From the NCBI GenBank assembly GCA_944377325.1, contig CALWEP010000064.1, forward strand, positions 1-42,092: 42,092 bases of DNA. Reading direction: 5' to 3'. Source of the DNA: an uncultured Lachnospiraceae bacterium (lineage in GTDB: Bacteria > Bacillota > Clostridia > Lachnospirales > Lachnospiraceae). Of the stretch, positions 8,602 to 16,833 are shown in pieces. The position numbers and the translations under genes are program-made. Under the pieces are notes generated by a model that saw only the letters and a program-made list of their open reading frames with translations, searched no databases and was not told the origin of the DNA. The stretch's first letter is position 1, and the number at the start of each line of letters is the position of its first letter.

Positions 8602-9111
8602 ATGTGTTTGGGCACGGAGTGTGCACTGGGGGTATTTCTGACCCTTTTTGGGGTCCAGGATCTGACTTCCGGCAGAATATCCCGCTACCTGACCGCAGCG
8701 GCGCTCTTTATGGGGCTGCTGCTGAGAAGGGAGGCGATGGCGGCGGGGATTCTGGCCGGCATCCTGTTTTTTCCGCTGTTCCTGCTTCGGATGATGGGAG
8801 CGGCGGATGTGAAGGTTATTGCCGTCATCGTCGGCTTTCTGGGGCCGGCCAGAGGAGCGGCGGCGGTGGGAACCGGTTTTGTTCTGGGGGCGGTCTGGTC
8901 CCTTGAAAGGCTTCTGCGGAAAGGAATGCTGACGCAGCGCCTGTCTTATTTTCTTGCCTATATCAGGCGGATGTTCACCCTGAAAAGTTACGAGCCTTAT
9001 TATCTGGCGGACAGAGACGGCACGGAGCCGTCCATTCCTCTGGCCTTCTGCCTTTCCGCAGGGACCGGACTTTGCTTTCTGGCAGAGGCCCTCTGCGCTT
9101 TCGGGAGATAG
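8602..9111 (+). CDS. tadV: Prepilin peptidase (A24A, TadV/CpaA type), first copy
   Basis: Membrane aspartic peptidase of about 169 residues that would remove the leader from type IVb prepilins. The two expected aspartates are present: Asp20 in GVQDLTSGRI and Asp69 in MMGAADVK. The second motif reads GAAD rather than the usual GxGD. Several hydrophobic segments fit a polytopic protein without an N-methylation domain. The start is uncertain: TTG 8590, ATG 8602 and TTG 8608 are in frame, and the AAGGGAG at 8593-8599 sits close to 8602 but better spaced for 8608. It is the first gene of the pilus operon and is followed by tadZ after 8 bases. A second, divergent A24 peptidase lies at 16388. Confidence 0.85.
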   Translation: MCLGTECALGVFLTLFGVQDLTSGRISRYLTAAALFMGLLLRREAMAAGILAGILFFPLFLLRMMGAADVKVIAVIVGFLGPARGAAAVGTGFVLGAVWSLERLLRKGMLTQRLSYFLAYIRRMFTLKSYEPYYLADRDGTEPSIPLAFCLSAGTGLCFLAEALCAFGR

Positions 9112-9119
9112 GAGGAGCG

Positions 9120-10130
9120 ATGAGAAAGATCATGGCGGTTTTGGACAGCGATCCCCTTTACGGGGAAAGGCTGGCTGATTTTGCCAATGAACGGGGCAGA
9201 ATCCCGTTCAGAACTTTGGCCTTTCGGTCAGCGGAACAGCTGCGGCCGTATGCGGCAAAGCATACGGTGGAGATCCTGCTGGCGGGGGAGGACGCGGACA
9301 GGGAGGAGCTGAGGGAGATTCCCGCCGGGCAGGTCATTTATCTGGGAGAGGAAAGGAGAACGGATACGGACAGGCTTCCGTCAGTGTATAAATACCAGAA
9401 CGCCGACAGGCTCCTGAGGGAGGTGATGGCCGCCTACGGAGGAGGAGAATGGGGAGAATCGGTTTCCATTGCGGGAAGGGGAAAGCTGCTGGGGGTCTAC
9501 TCGCCTCTTGGACGGTGCGGAAAGACCGCTCTGGCCCTTACGCTGGCTCAGGTATGGCGGCAGGAGGAAAAAACGCTGCTGGTGAGTCTGGAGGACTGCT
9601 CCGGTCTGGGGGAAATGACAGGGGAAAAGCATGAGGACTGCCTTTCGGATCTGCTGTACGCCTACTGCCACGGGGATGAAAACTGCTGGGAAAAGCTGGG
9701 AGCCTTCGTATATGCCTGGGGAAGCGTGGATTATATTCCTCCGGTCCGCTATCCGGAGGATCTGGACGGAATAGGAGCCGGGGAGCTGGCGGAATTTCTG
9801 GAAGATATGGCGGCGGAATCGGGCTACGGGGTGATTGTGGCGGATTTGGGACAGACGGGGAGGCAGGCGGCAGAGATCCTGGAGGTCTGCGACGGCGTGT
9901 ATATGCCGGTACTGGATGACTGGATTTCCCGGGCTAAGCTGAAGGAATTTGAAGAGTATCTTTACGCCTCCGGGCGCGAGGGCGTGATGGCCAAGCTGGA
10001 AAAGGTAAGACTTCCCGCGCTGTCTGTGTCTCTGCCTGCGGACAGCTATCCGGAACAGCTGCTCTGGGGCGAGCTGGGAGACTTTGCTAGAGGACTGGTG
10101 AGGGGAGGGAGAGAGCGTGAGGGAGAATGA
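9120..10130 (+). CDS. tadZ: TadZ/CpaE-like pilus-localisation ATPase
   Basis: Protein of 336 residues. The N-terminal part (about 1-105) looks like an atypical receiver domain (IMAVLDSDPLYGERLADF). The second half is a MinD/ParA-type P-loop ATPase with the deviant Walker A SPLGRCGKTAL (128-138) and hydrophobic VIVADLG as a likely Walker B region. In Tad systems TadZ positions the assembly machine, often at a pole. ATG at 9120 has GGAGGAG directly upstream. The end overlaps tadA by 14 bases, indicating translational coupling. Confidence 0.88.
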   Translation: MRKIMAVLDSDPLYGERLADFANERGRIPFRTLAFRSAEQLRPYAAKHTVEILLAGEDADREELREIPAGQVIYLGEERRTDTDRLPSVYKYQNADRLLREVMAAYGGGEWGESVSIAGRGKLLGVYSPLGRCGKTALALTLAQVWRQEEKTLLVSLEDCSGLGEMTGEKHEDCLSDLLYAYCHGDENCWEKLGAFVYAWGSVDYIPPVRYPEDLDGIGAGELAEFLEDMAAESGYGVIVADLGQTGRQAAEILEVCDGVYMPVLDDWISRAKLKEFEEYLYASGREGVMAKLEKVRLPALSVSLPADSYPEQLLWGELGDFARGLVRGGREREGE

Positions 10131-11337
10131 TGAGGAGCGGTGGGAGCTGCTGCGGGGAAGAGTGAGGAGGAGACTGGAGGACTGCCGTCAGATTGAGGAT
10201 GAAGAGCTTTACTGCATGATCGACGAGGAGATTGCCGAGGCGGGAAGGGGGATGTTTTTTCCCTTAGGAGACAGGATCCGCATGAGGGAAAAGCTGTTTG
10301 ACGCGTTCCGCCGTCTGGGAATCCTGCAGGAGCTGATGGACCGGAGAGACATTACGGAAATCATGGTAAACGGAAAAGACAGGATCTTCATCGAGCAGGG
10401 AGGCGGTCTACACCGGTGGGAGGGAAGCGTTGAGTCGGAGGAACAGCTGGAGGATACGATCCAGCAGATTGTCAGCGGGGTAAACCGGGTGGTGAATGTG
10501 GCGGAACCCATTGCGGATGCCCGGCTCCCGGACGGTTCCCGCGTACACGTAGTACTGCCGCCGGTGGCGCTGGACGGGCCGGCTCTGACCATACGAAAAT
10601 TTCCTGAGACCATTACCATGAAGCGTCTGACGGAACTGGGAGCGGTGACGGAGGAAGCCGCTGCATTTCTCGGAACTCTGGTAAGAGCCAGGTACAACAT
10701 TTTCATCAGCGGAGGGACCGGATCGGGAAAGACCACTTTTTTAAATGCGCTGTCTGCCTATATTCCTGCAGACGAGAGAATCGTGACCATTGAGGATTCG
10801 GCAGAGCTTCAGATCCGGCAGGTGCCCAATCTGGTTCGTCTGGAGACGAGAAATGACAACGGAGAGGGGAACCGCCCTGTGACCGTAGGTGATCTGATCC
10901 GGGCGGCCTTGAGAATGAGGCCGGACAGAATCGTGGTGGGGGAGGTGAGGGGAGAGGAGGCATTTTCTATGCTTTCCGCCTTTAATACGGGACATGACGG
11001 TTCCCTCTGCACCGGCCACGGAAACGGGACGTGGGATATGCTGGCCCGGCTGGAAACCATGGTGCTGATGGGGGCTGCCCTTCCTCTGGACGCTATCCGC
11101 AGCGAGATCGCCTCTGCCATCGACGTTAGGGTTCATTTGGGCAGGCTGAGGGACAGGAGCCGGAAGGTACTGGAAATCTCGGAGATAGGAGGTTATGAAA
11201 ATGGCAGGATTGCCCTTTATCCCCTGTTTCGCTTCCGGGAAGAGGGAACGGGGACAAAGAAGGTGGAAGGACGCCTTCAGAAAACGGGAGAGCTTAAAAA
11301 CAGGGAAAAGCTGGCAGCAGCAGGCTGTAAATTATAG
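10117..11337 (+). CDS. tadA: TadA/CpaF secretion ATPase
   Basis: Hexameric pilus motor ATPase, 406 residues. It has Walker A GGTGSGKTT (199-207), an Asp box TIEDSAEL (224-231), Walker B RIVVGEVRGEE (271-281) and a His box TGHDGSLCTGH (291-301); these are the diagnostic motifs of the GspE/CpaF family. Family knowledge: it powers pilin extraction and assembly, and in some species retraction. The GTG start at 10117 has GGGGAGGG upstream and overlaps tadZ by 14 bases. Its last 137 bases overlap the only start-containing reading of tadB. Confidence 0.96.
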   Translation: MRENDEERWELLRGRVRRRLEDCRQIEDEELYCMIDEEIAEAGRGMFFPLGDRIRMREKLFDAFRRLGILQELMDRRDITEIMVNGKDRIFIEQGGGLHRWEGSVESEEQLEDTIQQIVSGVNRVVNVAEPIADARLPDGSRVHVVLPPVALDGPALTIRKFPETITMKRLTELGAVTEEAAAFLGTLVRARYNIFISGGTGSGKTTFLNALSAYIPADERIVTIEDSAELQIRQVPNLVRLETRNDNGEGNRPVTVGDLIRAALRMRPDRIVVGEVRGEEAFSMLSAFNTGHDGSLCTGHGNGTWDMLARLETMVLMGAALPLDAIRSEIASAIDVRVHLGRLRDRSRKVLEISEIGGYENGRIALYPLFRFREEGTGTKKVEGRLQKTGELKNREKLAAAGCKL

Positions 11338-12064
11338 CGTATACAGGCTTTCCCCTTCGGAATGGCTGCTGGGCTGGGCGGCAGGCACCGGCCTGGCAGC
11401 CCTGACGGCATACGTATTTTTCAGAAGCGCAGCGGCGTTTCTGCTGTTTTTCCCCCTGAGCTTGGGAGGCCCTTTGATGATGAAGCGGATTCTGAAAAGG
11501 AAGAGGCTGGACAGGCTTGCTCTGGAATTCAGGGAAGGAATCCGGGTGCTGTCCTCCTCTCTGAGCTCGGGATATTCGGTGGAAAATGCGTTCCGCCTGA
11601 GTGTGGAGGAACTGAAGGCCCTGTACGGCCCGGACGGGCTGATCGTTAAGGAATTTTCCCATATCGTGTCTCAGATGGGGCTGAACCGCCCTGTGGAGGA
11701 TCTGCTGGCAGATCTGGGGAGGAGAAGCGGCCTGGAAGACGTCAGGAGCTTTGCGGAGGTATTTCGGCTGGCAAAGCGCAGCGGCGGCCGCCTGGGGGCG
11801 ATTATGGATGATACCGCAGGAGTAATCAGAGACAGGATGCAGGTTCAGGAGGACATCCGGGCGGCCACCGCCGCCAGAAGGCTGGAGCAGAGAATCATGA
11901 GCGCTCTGCCCTTTGGGATTGTTCTTTATGTGGACGCCACTTCTCCCGGATTTTTCGACGTTATGTATACGACGGGACTGGGAAGGGCCGTAATGACGGG
12001 CTGCCTGATCTGCTATCTGGCGGCAGCGGCAGCCGCCTGGCATATTTTGGAGATCGAGGTGTGA
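11201..12064 (+). CDS. tadB: TadB-like inner-membrane platform protein
   Basis: Type II secretion F-domain protein, about 287 residues from ATG 11201. A predicted membrane pair (about 55-90) precedes the cytoplasmic T2SSF helical domain (LEFREGIRVLSSSLSSGYSV, later FAEVFRLAKRSGG) and C-terminal membrane helices. The start is awkward: the only in-frame ATGs (11195, 11201) lie deep inside tadA, with TAGGAGG ideally spaced for 11201. The family-like sequence begins only at NYSVYRL near 11329, where no ATG, GTG or TTG exists. Either a 137-base overlap or a rare start codon is used. Confidence 0.85.
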   Translation: MAGLPFIPCFASGKRERGQRRWKDAFRKRESLKTGKSWQQQAVNYSVYRLSPSEWLLGWAAGTGLAALTAYVFFRSAAAFLLFFPLSLGGPLMMKRILKRKRLDRLALEFREGIRVLSSSLSSGYSVENAFRLSVEELKALYGPDGLIVKEFSHIVSQMGLNRPVEDLLADLGRRSGLEDVRSFAEVFRLAKRSGGRLGAIMDDTAGVIRDRMQVQEDIRAATAARRLEQRIMSALPFGIVLYVDATSPGFFDVMYTTGLGRAVMTGCLICYLAAAAAAWHILEIEV

Positions 12065-12085
12065 GTCAGGAAATGGGGGAGAAAA

Positions 12086-13291
12086 ATGGAGGAGAAGAAG
12101 AGGAGGAGGATTCAGCTGCTGTGCGTTGTATCCGGACTGCTGCTTTACGGAGCGGCAGCCGCCGCAGGAGCCGGGGAAGGCGGAAGAAGGACCTTAGGGA
12201 GAAACTCCCACGGAGAAGGGACGGCCTTTTACCGGATGGAGGTGGACGGCCTGCTGGAGCGGGAGACGGAGGTACGGATTCCTGTGAGGGAGAGAAGCTA
12301 CTCGGAGGAGGAAGCGGAGGAAGTATTTGAACGGATCGAAAAGGAGCTTCCGGAACAGATTCTGGGGGAGAATCCTTCCCTGGAGCAGGTGCGGACGGAT
12401 CTGTATCTTATAAGCCGGAGAGACGACTGGGGGGTGGAGATCCGCTGGGAAACAGACGGAGAGCTGATAGACGGCTTCGGAGCGGTATACGGGGAAAAGG
12501 CCGGAGCGGAAGGAGAAAAAACGCTGCTGAGAGCAGTGCTTTCCGACGGAACCCATGAGAAAATATGCGAATTTGAAGCTACGGTGCTGCCGCCGCTGCT
12601 GACGGGGGAAGAGCGGGTGGTAAAGGAGTTTCTGGAGGAGGTGGAGCGGAGAGACAGGGATCAGGGCGGGGAAAGCCTGACTCTTCCGGAAAGCTTTGAG
12701 GGAAGAGAACTGTCCTACAGAGATCCGGAAGGTGAGCCGTTCTGGGCATTTCCGTTTTTCGGAATGGCGGCAGCGGCGTTCCTTGAAGCGGAAGACAGAG
12801 AAAAAAGAAAAAGAGAACGGGAGCGGAGAGAGCAGGAGCTTTTGAGGGATTATCCGGAGGTGCTTTCAAAGCTTACGGTATTTCTGGGAGCAGGGCTGAC
12901 GGTCCGAGGCGCCTGGGAGCAGGTAGTGAGAGGTTATGAGCAGGGGAGGAGGGAAGGGGGGAGAGAACGGTGCGCTTATGAGGAGATGAAAACGGCGCTG
13001 AGTCAGATTGAGAAAAAGGTGCCGGAGGGAAGAGCGTACCAGGAATTCGGAAGGCGGTGCGGCCTTCAGCCGTACTTGAAGCTGGCGGGGCTGCTGGAGC
13101 AGAACCGCAGGGAAGGAACGAAGAACCTGAGAGGAGCTATGAAAACAGAGATGGCCGCCGCGTTTGAGGAACGGAAAAACCTGGCCAGAAAGCGGGGAGA
13201 GGAGGCGGGCACCAAGCTGCTGCTTCCGCTGTTTCTCATGTTGGGAGTGGTGATGGCCATGGTTGCGGCTCCGGCGCTTCTGTCCTTTTAA
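12086..13291 (+). CDS. tadC: TadC-like platform protein with large predicted extracytoplasmic domain
   Basis: Protein of 401 residues. A hydrophobic segment (about 10-27) is followed by a charged domain of about 190 residues (30-220). Then come a second membrane segment (FWAFPFFGMAAAAFL, about 222-236), a T2SSF-like helical domain (ELLRDYPEVLSKLTVFLGAGL, then AYQEFGRRCGL and LLEQNRREG) and C-terminal membrane helices (about 376-400). The F-domain half identifies it as the TadC partner of TadB. The N-terminal half is an added domain that topology places outside. It lies 21 bases after tadB and 46 bases before the pilin gene. Coding sequence is extremely rich in GAG, GGA and AGA codons. Confidence 0.82.
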   Translation: MEEKKRRRIQLLCVVSGLLLYGAAAAAGAGEGGRRTLGRNSHGEGTAFYRMEVDGLLERETEVRIPVRERSYSEEEAEEVFERIEKELPEQILGENPSLEQVRTDLYLISRRDDWGVEIRWETDGELIDGFGAVYGEKAGAEGEKTLLRAVLSDGTHEKICEFEATVLPPLLTGEERVVKEFLEEVERRDRDQGGESLTLPESFEGRELSYRDPEGEPFWAFPFFGMAAAAFLEAEDREKRKRERERREQELLRDYPEVLSKLTVFLGAGLTVRGAWEQVVRGYEQGRREGGRERCAYEEMKTALSQIEKKVPEGRAYQEFGRRCGLQPYLKLAGLLEQNRREGTKNLRGAMKTEMAAAFEERKNLARKRGEEAGTKLLLPLFLMLGVVMAMVAAPALLSF

Positions 13292-13337
13292 GAAAAGCCG
13301 GAGAACAGGTCCCGCAGGACCGGAAAGGAGAAGAAGT

Positions 13338-13517
13338 ATGGATCTGAGAAGAGAGTGGAAAGCGTTCTGGACAGAGGAGGACGGAGTGGGCGTGATCGAG
13401 GTGGTACTGATATTGGTGGTGCTGATCGGTCTGGTGATCATATTTAAAAAGCAGATCAACGAGCTGCTCACAAATGTGTTCAAGGAAATCAATAAACAGT
13501 CGAAAGAGGTGTACTGA
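13338..13517 (+). CDS. flp: Flp-type (type IVb) pilin
   Basis: Major pilin candidate of 59 residues. A short charged leader ends at Gly16, followed by VGVIE with Glu21 at +5 of the mature protein. A 20-residue hydrophobic helix and a short polar tail (KKQINELLTNVFKEINKQ) follow, matching Flp1-type pilins. The +6 residue is Val, not the Tyr of classic Flp pilins. ATG 13338 has AAAGGAG upstream with 7-base spacing. Its stop overlaps the next start (TGATG at 13515). Predicted cleavage is after Gly16 by one of the two A24 peptidases. Confidence 0.9.
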   Translation: MDLRREWKAFWTEEDGVGVIEVVLILVVLIGLVIIFKKQINELLTNVFKEINKQSKEVY

Positions 13518-15418
13518 TGAAAAAAAGCGGACAGATCACCGTATTTCTGGCAATGATTATGATGTGCATATCGGCTCTTCTGTGTGCAGTGACAGAGACG
13601 GCGAGAACGGCCGGGGCCAGGTGCTATCTGAGAATTGCAGCAGACTCCGCTCTGGACTCCGTAATGGCCGGATATCACAGAGAGCTGTGGAAAAAATACC
13701 GTCTTCTTCTCCGGGAGGCAGAGGGAGAGGAGGAACTGGAGGAGGAGTTTGCCCGTTATTTTAACGGCTATCTGGAAGCGGCAGGATGGTATCCGGCCAA
13801 AACGGCGTCCGTGTCTGCGGACAGGATTGTGAAAATCACGGAGGACGGCGGGGAACATCTTCTGCAGCAGGTGACGGATTATATGGAATACGGGATCTGG
13901 ACGCTGGACTTTTCCGCAGAAGAGGCGGGAGGGATTCGGGACGGAATAAGGGAGGCGTTCGCCCTTCAGGAAATATCCGGGCTGTATGAAGGGCTGACCG
14001 GTCAGGCGCTGAAGCTGGAAAGGGCGGTGGAGGCCCTGAATGACGGGCAGCTGGCCCAAGGGGAGCTGGCGGAAAGAGGAAGGCAGCGTTTGGCGGCAGG
14101 AGACGGAGAAGGCTTTCTGCGTCTGGGTCAGGAACTGAAGAGAGAGCTGGAGAAGGTTTCCGGAGCGGTGAACCGCTATGAGAAAGAGGCGGACAGACTT
14201 CACAGGGAATTGGAGGAGGTTTATCGAAAGGTGCAGGACAGAATGGAGGAGATGACGCCGGAAATGCAGGCGGCAGCCAGGGAAGAGTATGAACGGTACC
14301 GGTCCTATACGGCGGAGGACGGAGCGAGGAGAGAGGAAATTGAGGGGCTGGCAGATCTGGCGGAGGAAAACGGGACGCTGACAGCTGCCGTAATGGAGGA
14401 AGCCAGGGAGGTAATGGATGTGATCAGCAGCTGGGAAGGGGAAGAAGGGGAGGAGCCGGACGAGGACAGTCTTTGGAGACCGGTAAGAGAGCATATGGGA
14501 CGATTCCGGAAAAAGACTCTGGCCTGCGCCCACGGAACGGCAGATAAGGAAAAACAGTCTCTGCTGGAAAACATCCGGCGGCTTACGGGGGATGGTCTGC
14601 TGGGGCTGGTGCTTCCGGAGGATGCCCAGATACCGGGAGGAGCGATTGCATCGGAACCGCTTCCCTCTGAAAGCGGGGAAGGAAAGCAGAAGGTGGGAAA
14701 AACGGCAGACAGTGCTGTGGAAGCGCTGGCGGAGAGCCTGATTACAGCTCAGTACTGCGGTCAGTTTTTCCCCCATTTCCTCGATGCACCGGAACCCGGG
14801 CTGTCCTGTCAGATGGAGTATCTGGTAAACGGAGAAAAGGAAGACAGAGAGAATCTGAAAGGAACGGCGGCCAGGCTGCTGGCGCTGAGAGAGGGGCTGA
14901 ACCTTGTGCATATTCTGAGAGACCCTGCCAAGAGAGCCCAGGCCAGAGAGCTGGCGGCCGTAATTGTGGGAGCGTCCGGCATGCTTCCTCTGACGGAGGT
15001 GATGGCTGTCTTTATTATGGGCATCTGGGCTTTAGGGGAAGCTGCCGCAGATGTGAGAACCTTGTATGCGGGCGGAAGGGTTTCCCTGATTAAGACCGGA
15101 GAGGAGTGGAGACTGAGCCTGGACCAGCTTTTGGAGCTGGGAAGGGACGGATATGCGGAGGCGGAAAGCTCGGAATGGGGGCTGAACTATGAAAGCTATC
15201 TGAAGCTTCTGCTGCTGGCATCGGAGCAGGAAGTTCTTCTGTACCGCATGATGGATGTGATCCAGGATGTCATAGGCCGGGCGGAGCCGGGATTTCTCAT
15301 GGAGCGCTGCGGCGTCCGCGTGGAGATGACGGCGGAAACGGAGGCGTTCCACCTGTTTTCCGCAGGCGGGGCGCAGGGAAGCTACAGGCTGGAAATCAGG
15401 GCGGGAAGGAGCTACTGA
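13517..15418 (+). CDS. DUF5702 pilus-associated protein
   Basis: Protein of 633 residues that I recognise as the DUF5702 family found in Clostridia Tad loci; function undescribed. It starts with a membrane helix (GQITVFLAMIMMCISALL) resembling a TadE/TadG prepilin leader, except that the +5 residue after the Gly is Phe, not Glu. A conserved-looking segment (ARTAGARCYLRIAADSALDS) follows, then long Glu-rich helical, probably coiled-coil stretches (about 150-330). A hydrophobic region lies near 485-515 (LPLTEVMAVFIMGIWALGEA). Most of it is predicted outside the cell. It could be a large minor pilin or tip/anchor protein (inference). It overlaps the pilin stop by one base. Confidence 0.82.
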   Translation: MKKSGQITVFLAMIMMCISALLCAVTETARTAGARCYLRIAADSALDSVMAGYHRELWKKYRLLLREAEGEEELEEEFARYFNGYLEAAGWYPAKTASVSADRIVKITEDGGEHLLQQVTDYMEYGIWTLDFSAEEAGGIRDGIREAFALQEISGLYEGLTGQALKLERAVEALNDGQLAQGELAERGRQRLAAGDGEGFLRLGQELKRELEKVSGAVNRYEKEADRLHRELEEVYRKVQDRMEEMTPEMQAAAREEYERYRSYTAEDGARREEIEGLADLAEENGTLTAAVMEEAREVMDVISSWEGEEGEEPDEDSLWRPVREHMGRFRKKTLACAHGTADKEKQSLLENIRRLTGDGLLGLVLPEDAQIPGGAIASEPLPSESGEGKQKVGKTADSAVEALAESLITAQYCGQFFPHFLDAPEPGLSCQMEYLVNGEKEDRENLKGTAARLLALREGLNLVHILRDPAKRAQARELAAVIVGASGMLPLTEVMAVFIMGIWALGEAAADVRTLYAGGRVSLIKTGEEWRLSLDQLLELGRDGYAEAESSEWGLNYESYLKLLLLASEQEVLLYRMMDVIQDVIGRAEPGFLMERCGVRVEMTAETEAFHLFSAGGAQGSYRLEIRAGRSY

Positions 15419-15457
15419 GAAAGACGGCTTCTGCCGGAGGAAAGGAGGTGGAAAGGG

Positions 15458-16369
15458 ATGCCCTTTTTTCGGTATCAACGTAAAAGAAATCAATTCAAAC
15501 AATGCAATGTGACTCTCCAAGTACGCAATCCCCTTTGTAAGAAAAGAAACAACCATACGGCCGGGAAAAGGGTGTCCTTTTCCGTCTCCTGTCCCCAGAG
15601 GGGGAGCATGACTGTGGAAGCGGCTCTGGGACTGACGATGTTTCTGTTTTTTATGGCTTTGATGGCGCTGCCCGTTCGGATTATGGATACCAGACGGAAA
15701 ATTCAGGCAGGAGTAGAGGCCGTAGGGGAAAAAGCCGCGGAATATGCCTATTTTGCCGCGGGCCTGATCCCGGAGCAGGAGGGCGGCCTGCAGGAAGCTC
15801 TGACAGAAGAAGCGGTCTGCCTGATGGCGGAAAGGGCGGCCAGAGACTGTGCGGGTACGGAAAGAGCGGTGGGGTTTTCGGCTGAAAAAAGCCGTATTCT
15901 GAGAGACGGAGAGACCGTTGACCTGATCGTGGATTACCGCATTCGGCTGCCGTTTCCCGTGTTTTTTCTGGAGGAGGTTCCTCAGCAGGTTCGGTGTTTC
16001 AGAAGGGCATGGACCGGAAAGGACGGGCTGGGGTCCGCCGGAAAGGAAGGGGCGGGGGAAAAGGAGGTGCTGGTATATGTGGGGAAGGACGGAAGCCGTT
16101 ATCATCTGAGCCGCACCTGCCACTATCTTTACAACAACCTTACGGCGGTATCCAGGGAAGAAGCGGAAACCCTGAGAAATCTGGACGGAAAAAAGTACGA
16201 ACCGTGTGCCGTCTGCGGAGAGGCGGCGGGAAACAGGGTTTATATCATGCCCAGAGGGGAGAGCTATCACTCCAGGACGGACTGCAGAGCCATTTCCGCT
16301 TATGTGAGGGCGGTCCCTCTGAAGGAAGCGGAACATCTGGGAGCCTGTTCTTACTGCGGAGGACAATGA
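15458..16369 (+). CDS. TadE-like pseudopilin with duplicated His/Cys motif
   Basis: Protein of 303 residues. After an unusually long N-terminal extension (1-49) comes a prepilin-type site RGSMTVEAAL: Gly49 then SMTV and Glu54 at +5, followed by a hydrophobic helix. The C-terminal third holds two similar repeats, YH-x4-C-x28-C-x2-C (His216, Cys221, Cys250, Cys253) and YH-x4-C-x20-C-x2-C (His271, Cys276, Cys297, Cys300). These recall the Ada-type metal-binding pattern and should face outward. AAAGGAGGTG precedes ATG 15458; an internal ATG at 15608 would remove the extension. The extension is visibly more A+T-rich than its surroundings. Confidence 0.8.
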   Translation: MPFFRYQRKRNQFKQCNVTLQVRNPLCKKRNNHTAGKRVSFSVSCPQRGSMTVEAALGLTMFLFFMALMALPVRIMDTRRKIQAGVEAVGEKAAEYAYFAAGLIPEQEGGLQEALTEEAVCLMAERAARDCAGTERAVGFSAEKSRILRDGETVDLIVDYRIRLPFPVFFLEEVPQQVRCFRRAWTGKDGLGSAGKEGAGEKEVLVYVGKDGSRYHLSRTCHYLYNNLTAVSREEAETLRNLDGKKYEPCAVCGEAAGNRVYIMPRGESYHSRTDCRAISAYVRAVPLKEAEHLGACSYCGGQ

Positions 16370-16387
16370 ATAGGAGGGGGAATCGAG

Positions 16388-16822
16388 ATGGATATGAAAG
16401 AAGCGCTGTTTTTGGGATTTTTGCTGATCGCTGCCTGGCAGGATTTAAAATCCGGAGAAGTGGATGCCTGGATCTATGTGGTATTCGGGGGACTGATCTG
16501 GTTCGGCAAGCTGTGTTTCGAAGGTCCGGTGAGCATGGGGCCGGAAGCTGTGAACCTCCTGCCGGGGATTCTGATGGTTCTGTTTGCAAAATGGTCCGGC
16601 GGCGCCGTGGGAGAGGGAGACGGATGGTTTTTTGTTGTAGCCGGGGTGGCTCTGGGCCTGGAAAGGAGCGTGGCTCTTTTTCTGACCAGTCTGGGACTTT
16701 GCGGCCTCTGCTGCGGCCTGCTGCTGATATGGGGGAAAAAGAATCATGTTTCCGTAAGAGAGAAGGCCGTTCCCTTTTTGCCCTTTGCCGTACCGGCGGC
16801 GCTGTGGATGCTGGGAAGATAG
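16388..16822 (+). CDS. Second A24 prepilin peptidase
   Basis: Small membrane aspartic peptidase of 144 residues with both motifs: Asp19 in AAWQDLKSGEV and Asp78 in VGEGDGWFF (a good GxGD). Four or more hydrophobic segments are present. It is clearly different in sequence from the first copy at 8602. It lies 18 bases after one TadE-like gene and 11 bases before the other, so it may serve the pseudopilins specifically (inference). ATG 16388 has TAGGAGGGGG upstream. Confidence 0.85.
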   Translation: MDMKEALFLGFLLIAAWQDLKSGEVDAWIYVVFGGLIWFGKLCFEGPVSMGPEAVNLLPGILMVLFAKWSGGAVGEGDGWFFVVAGVALGLERSVALFLTSLGLCGLCCGLLLIWGKKNHVSVREKAVPFLPFAVPAALWMLGR

Positions 16823-16833
16823 AAGGAGGCAGT

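Noticed and set aside
12866..14911. Minus-strand open frame of 681 codons opposite tadC, the pilin and the DUF5702 gene
   Set aside because: It is a mirror of purine-rich (GAG/GGA/AGA) codons on the plus strand. Its translation is Ser/Pro/Leu/His/Arg-rich low complexity, crosses three recognisable genes and has no family-like motif.
15032..16366. Minus-strand open frame of 444 codons opposite the TadE-like gene
   Set aside because: Same purine-skew shadow effect; the plus strand carries clear pseudopilin motifs and proper ribosome sites.
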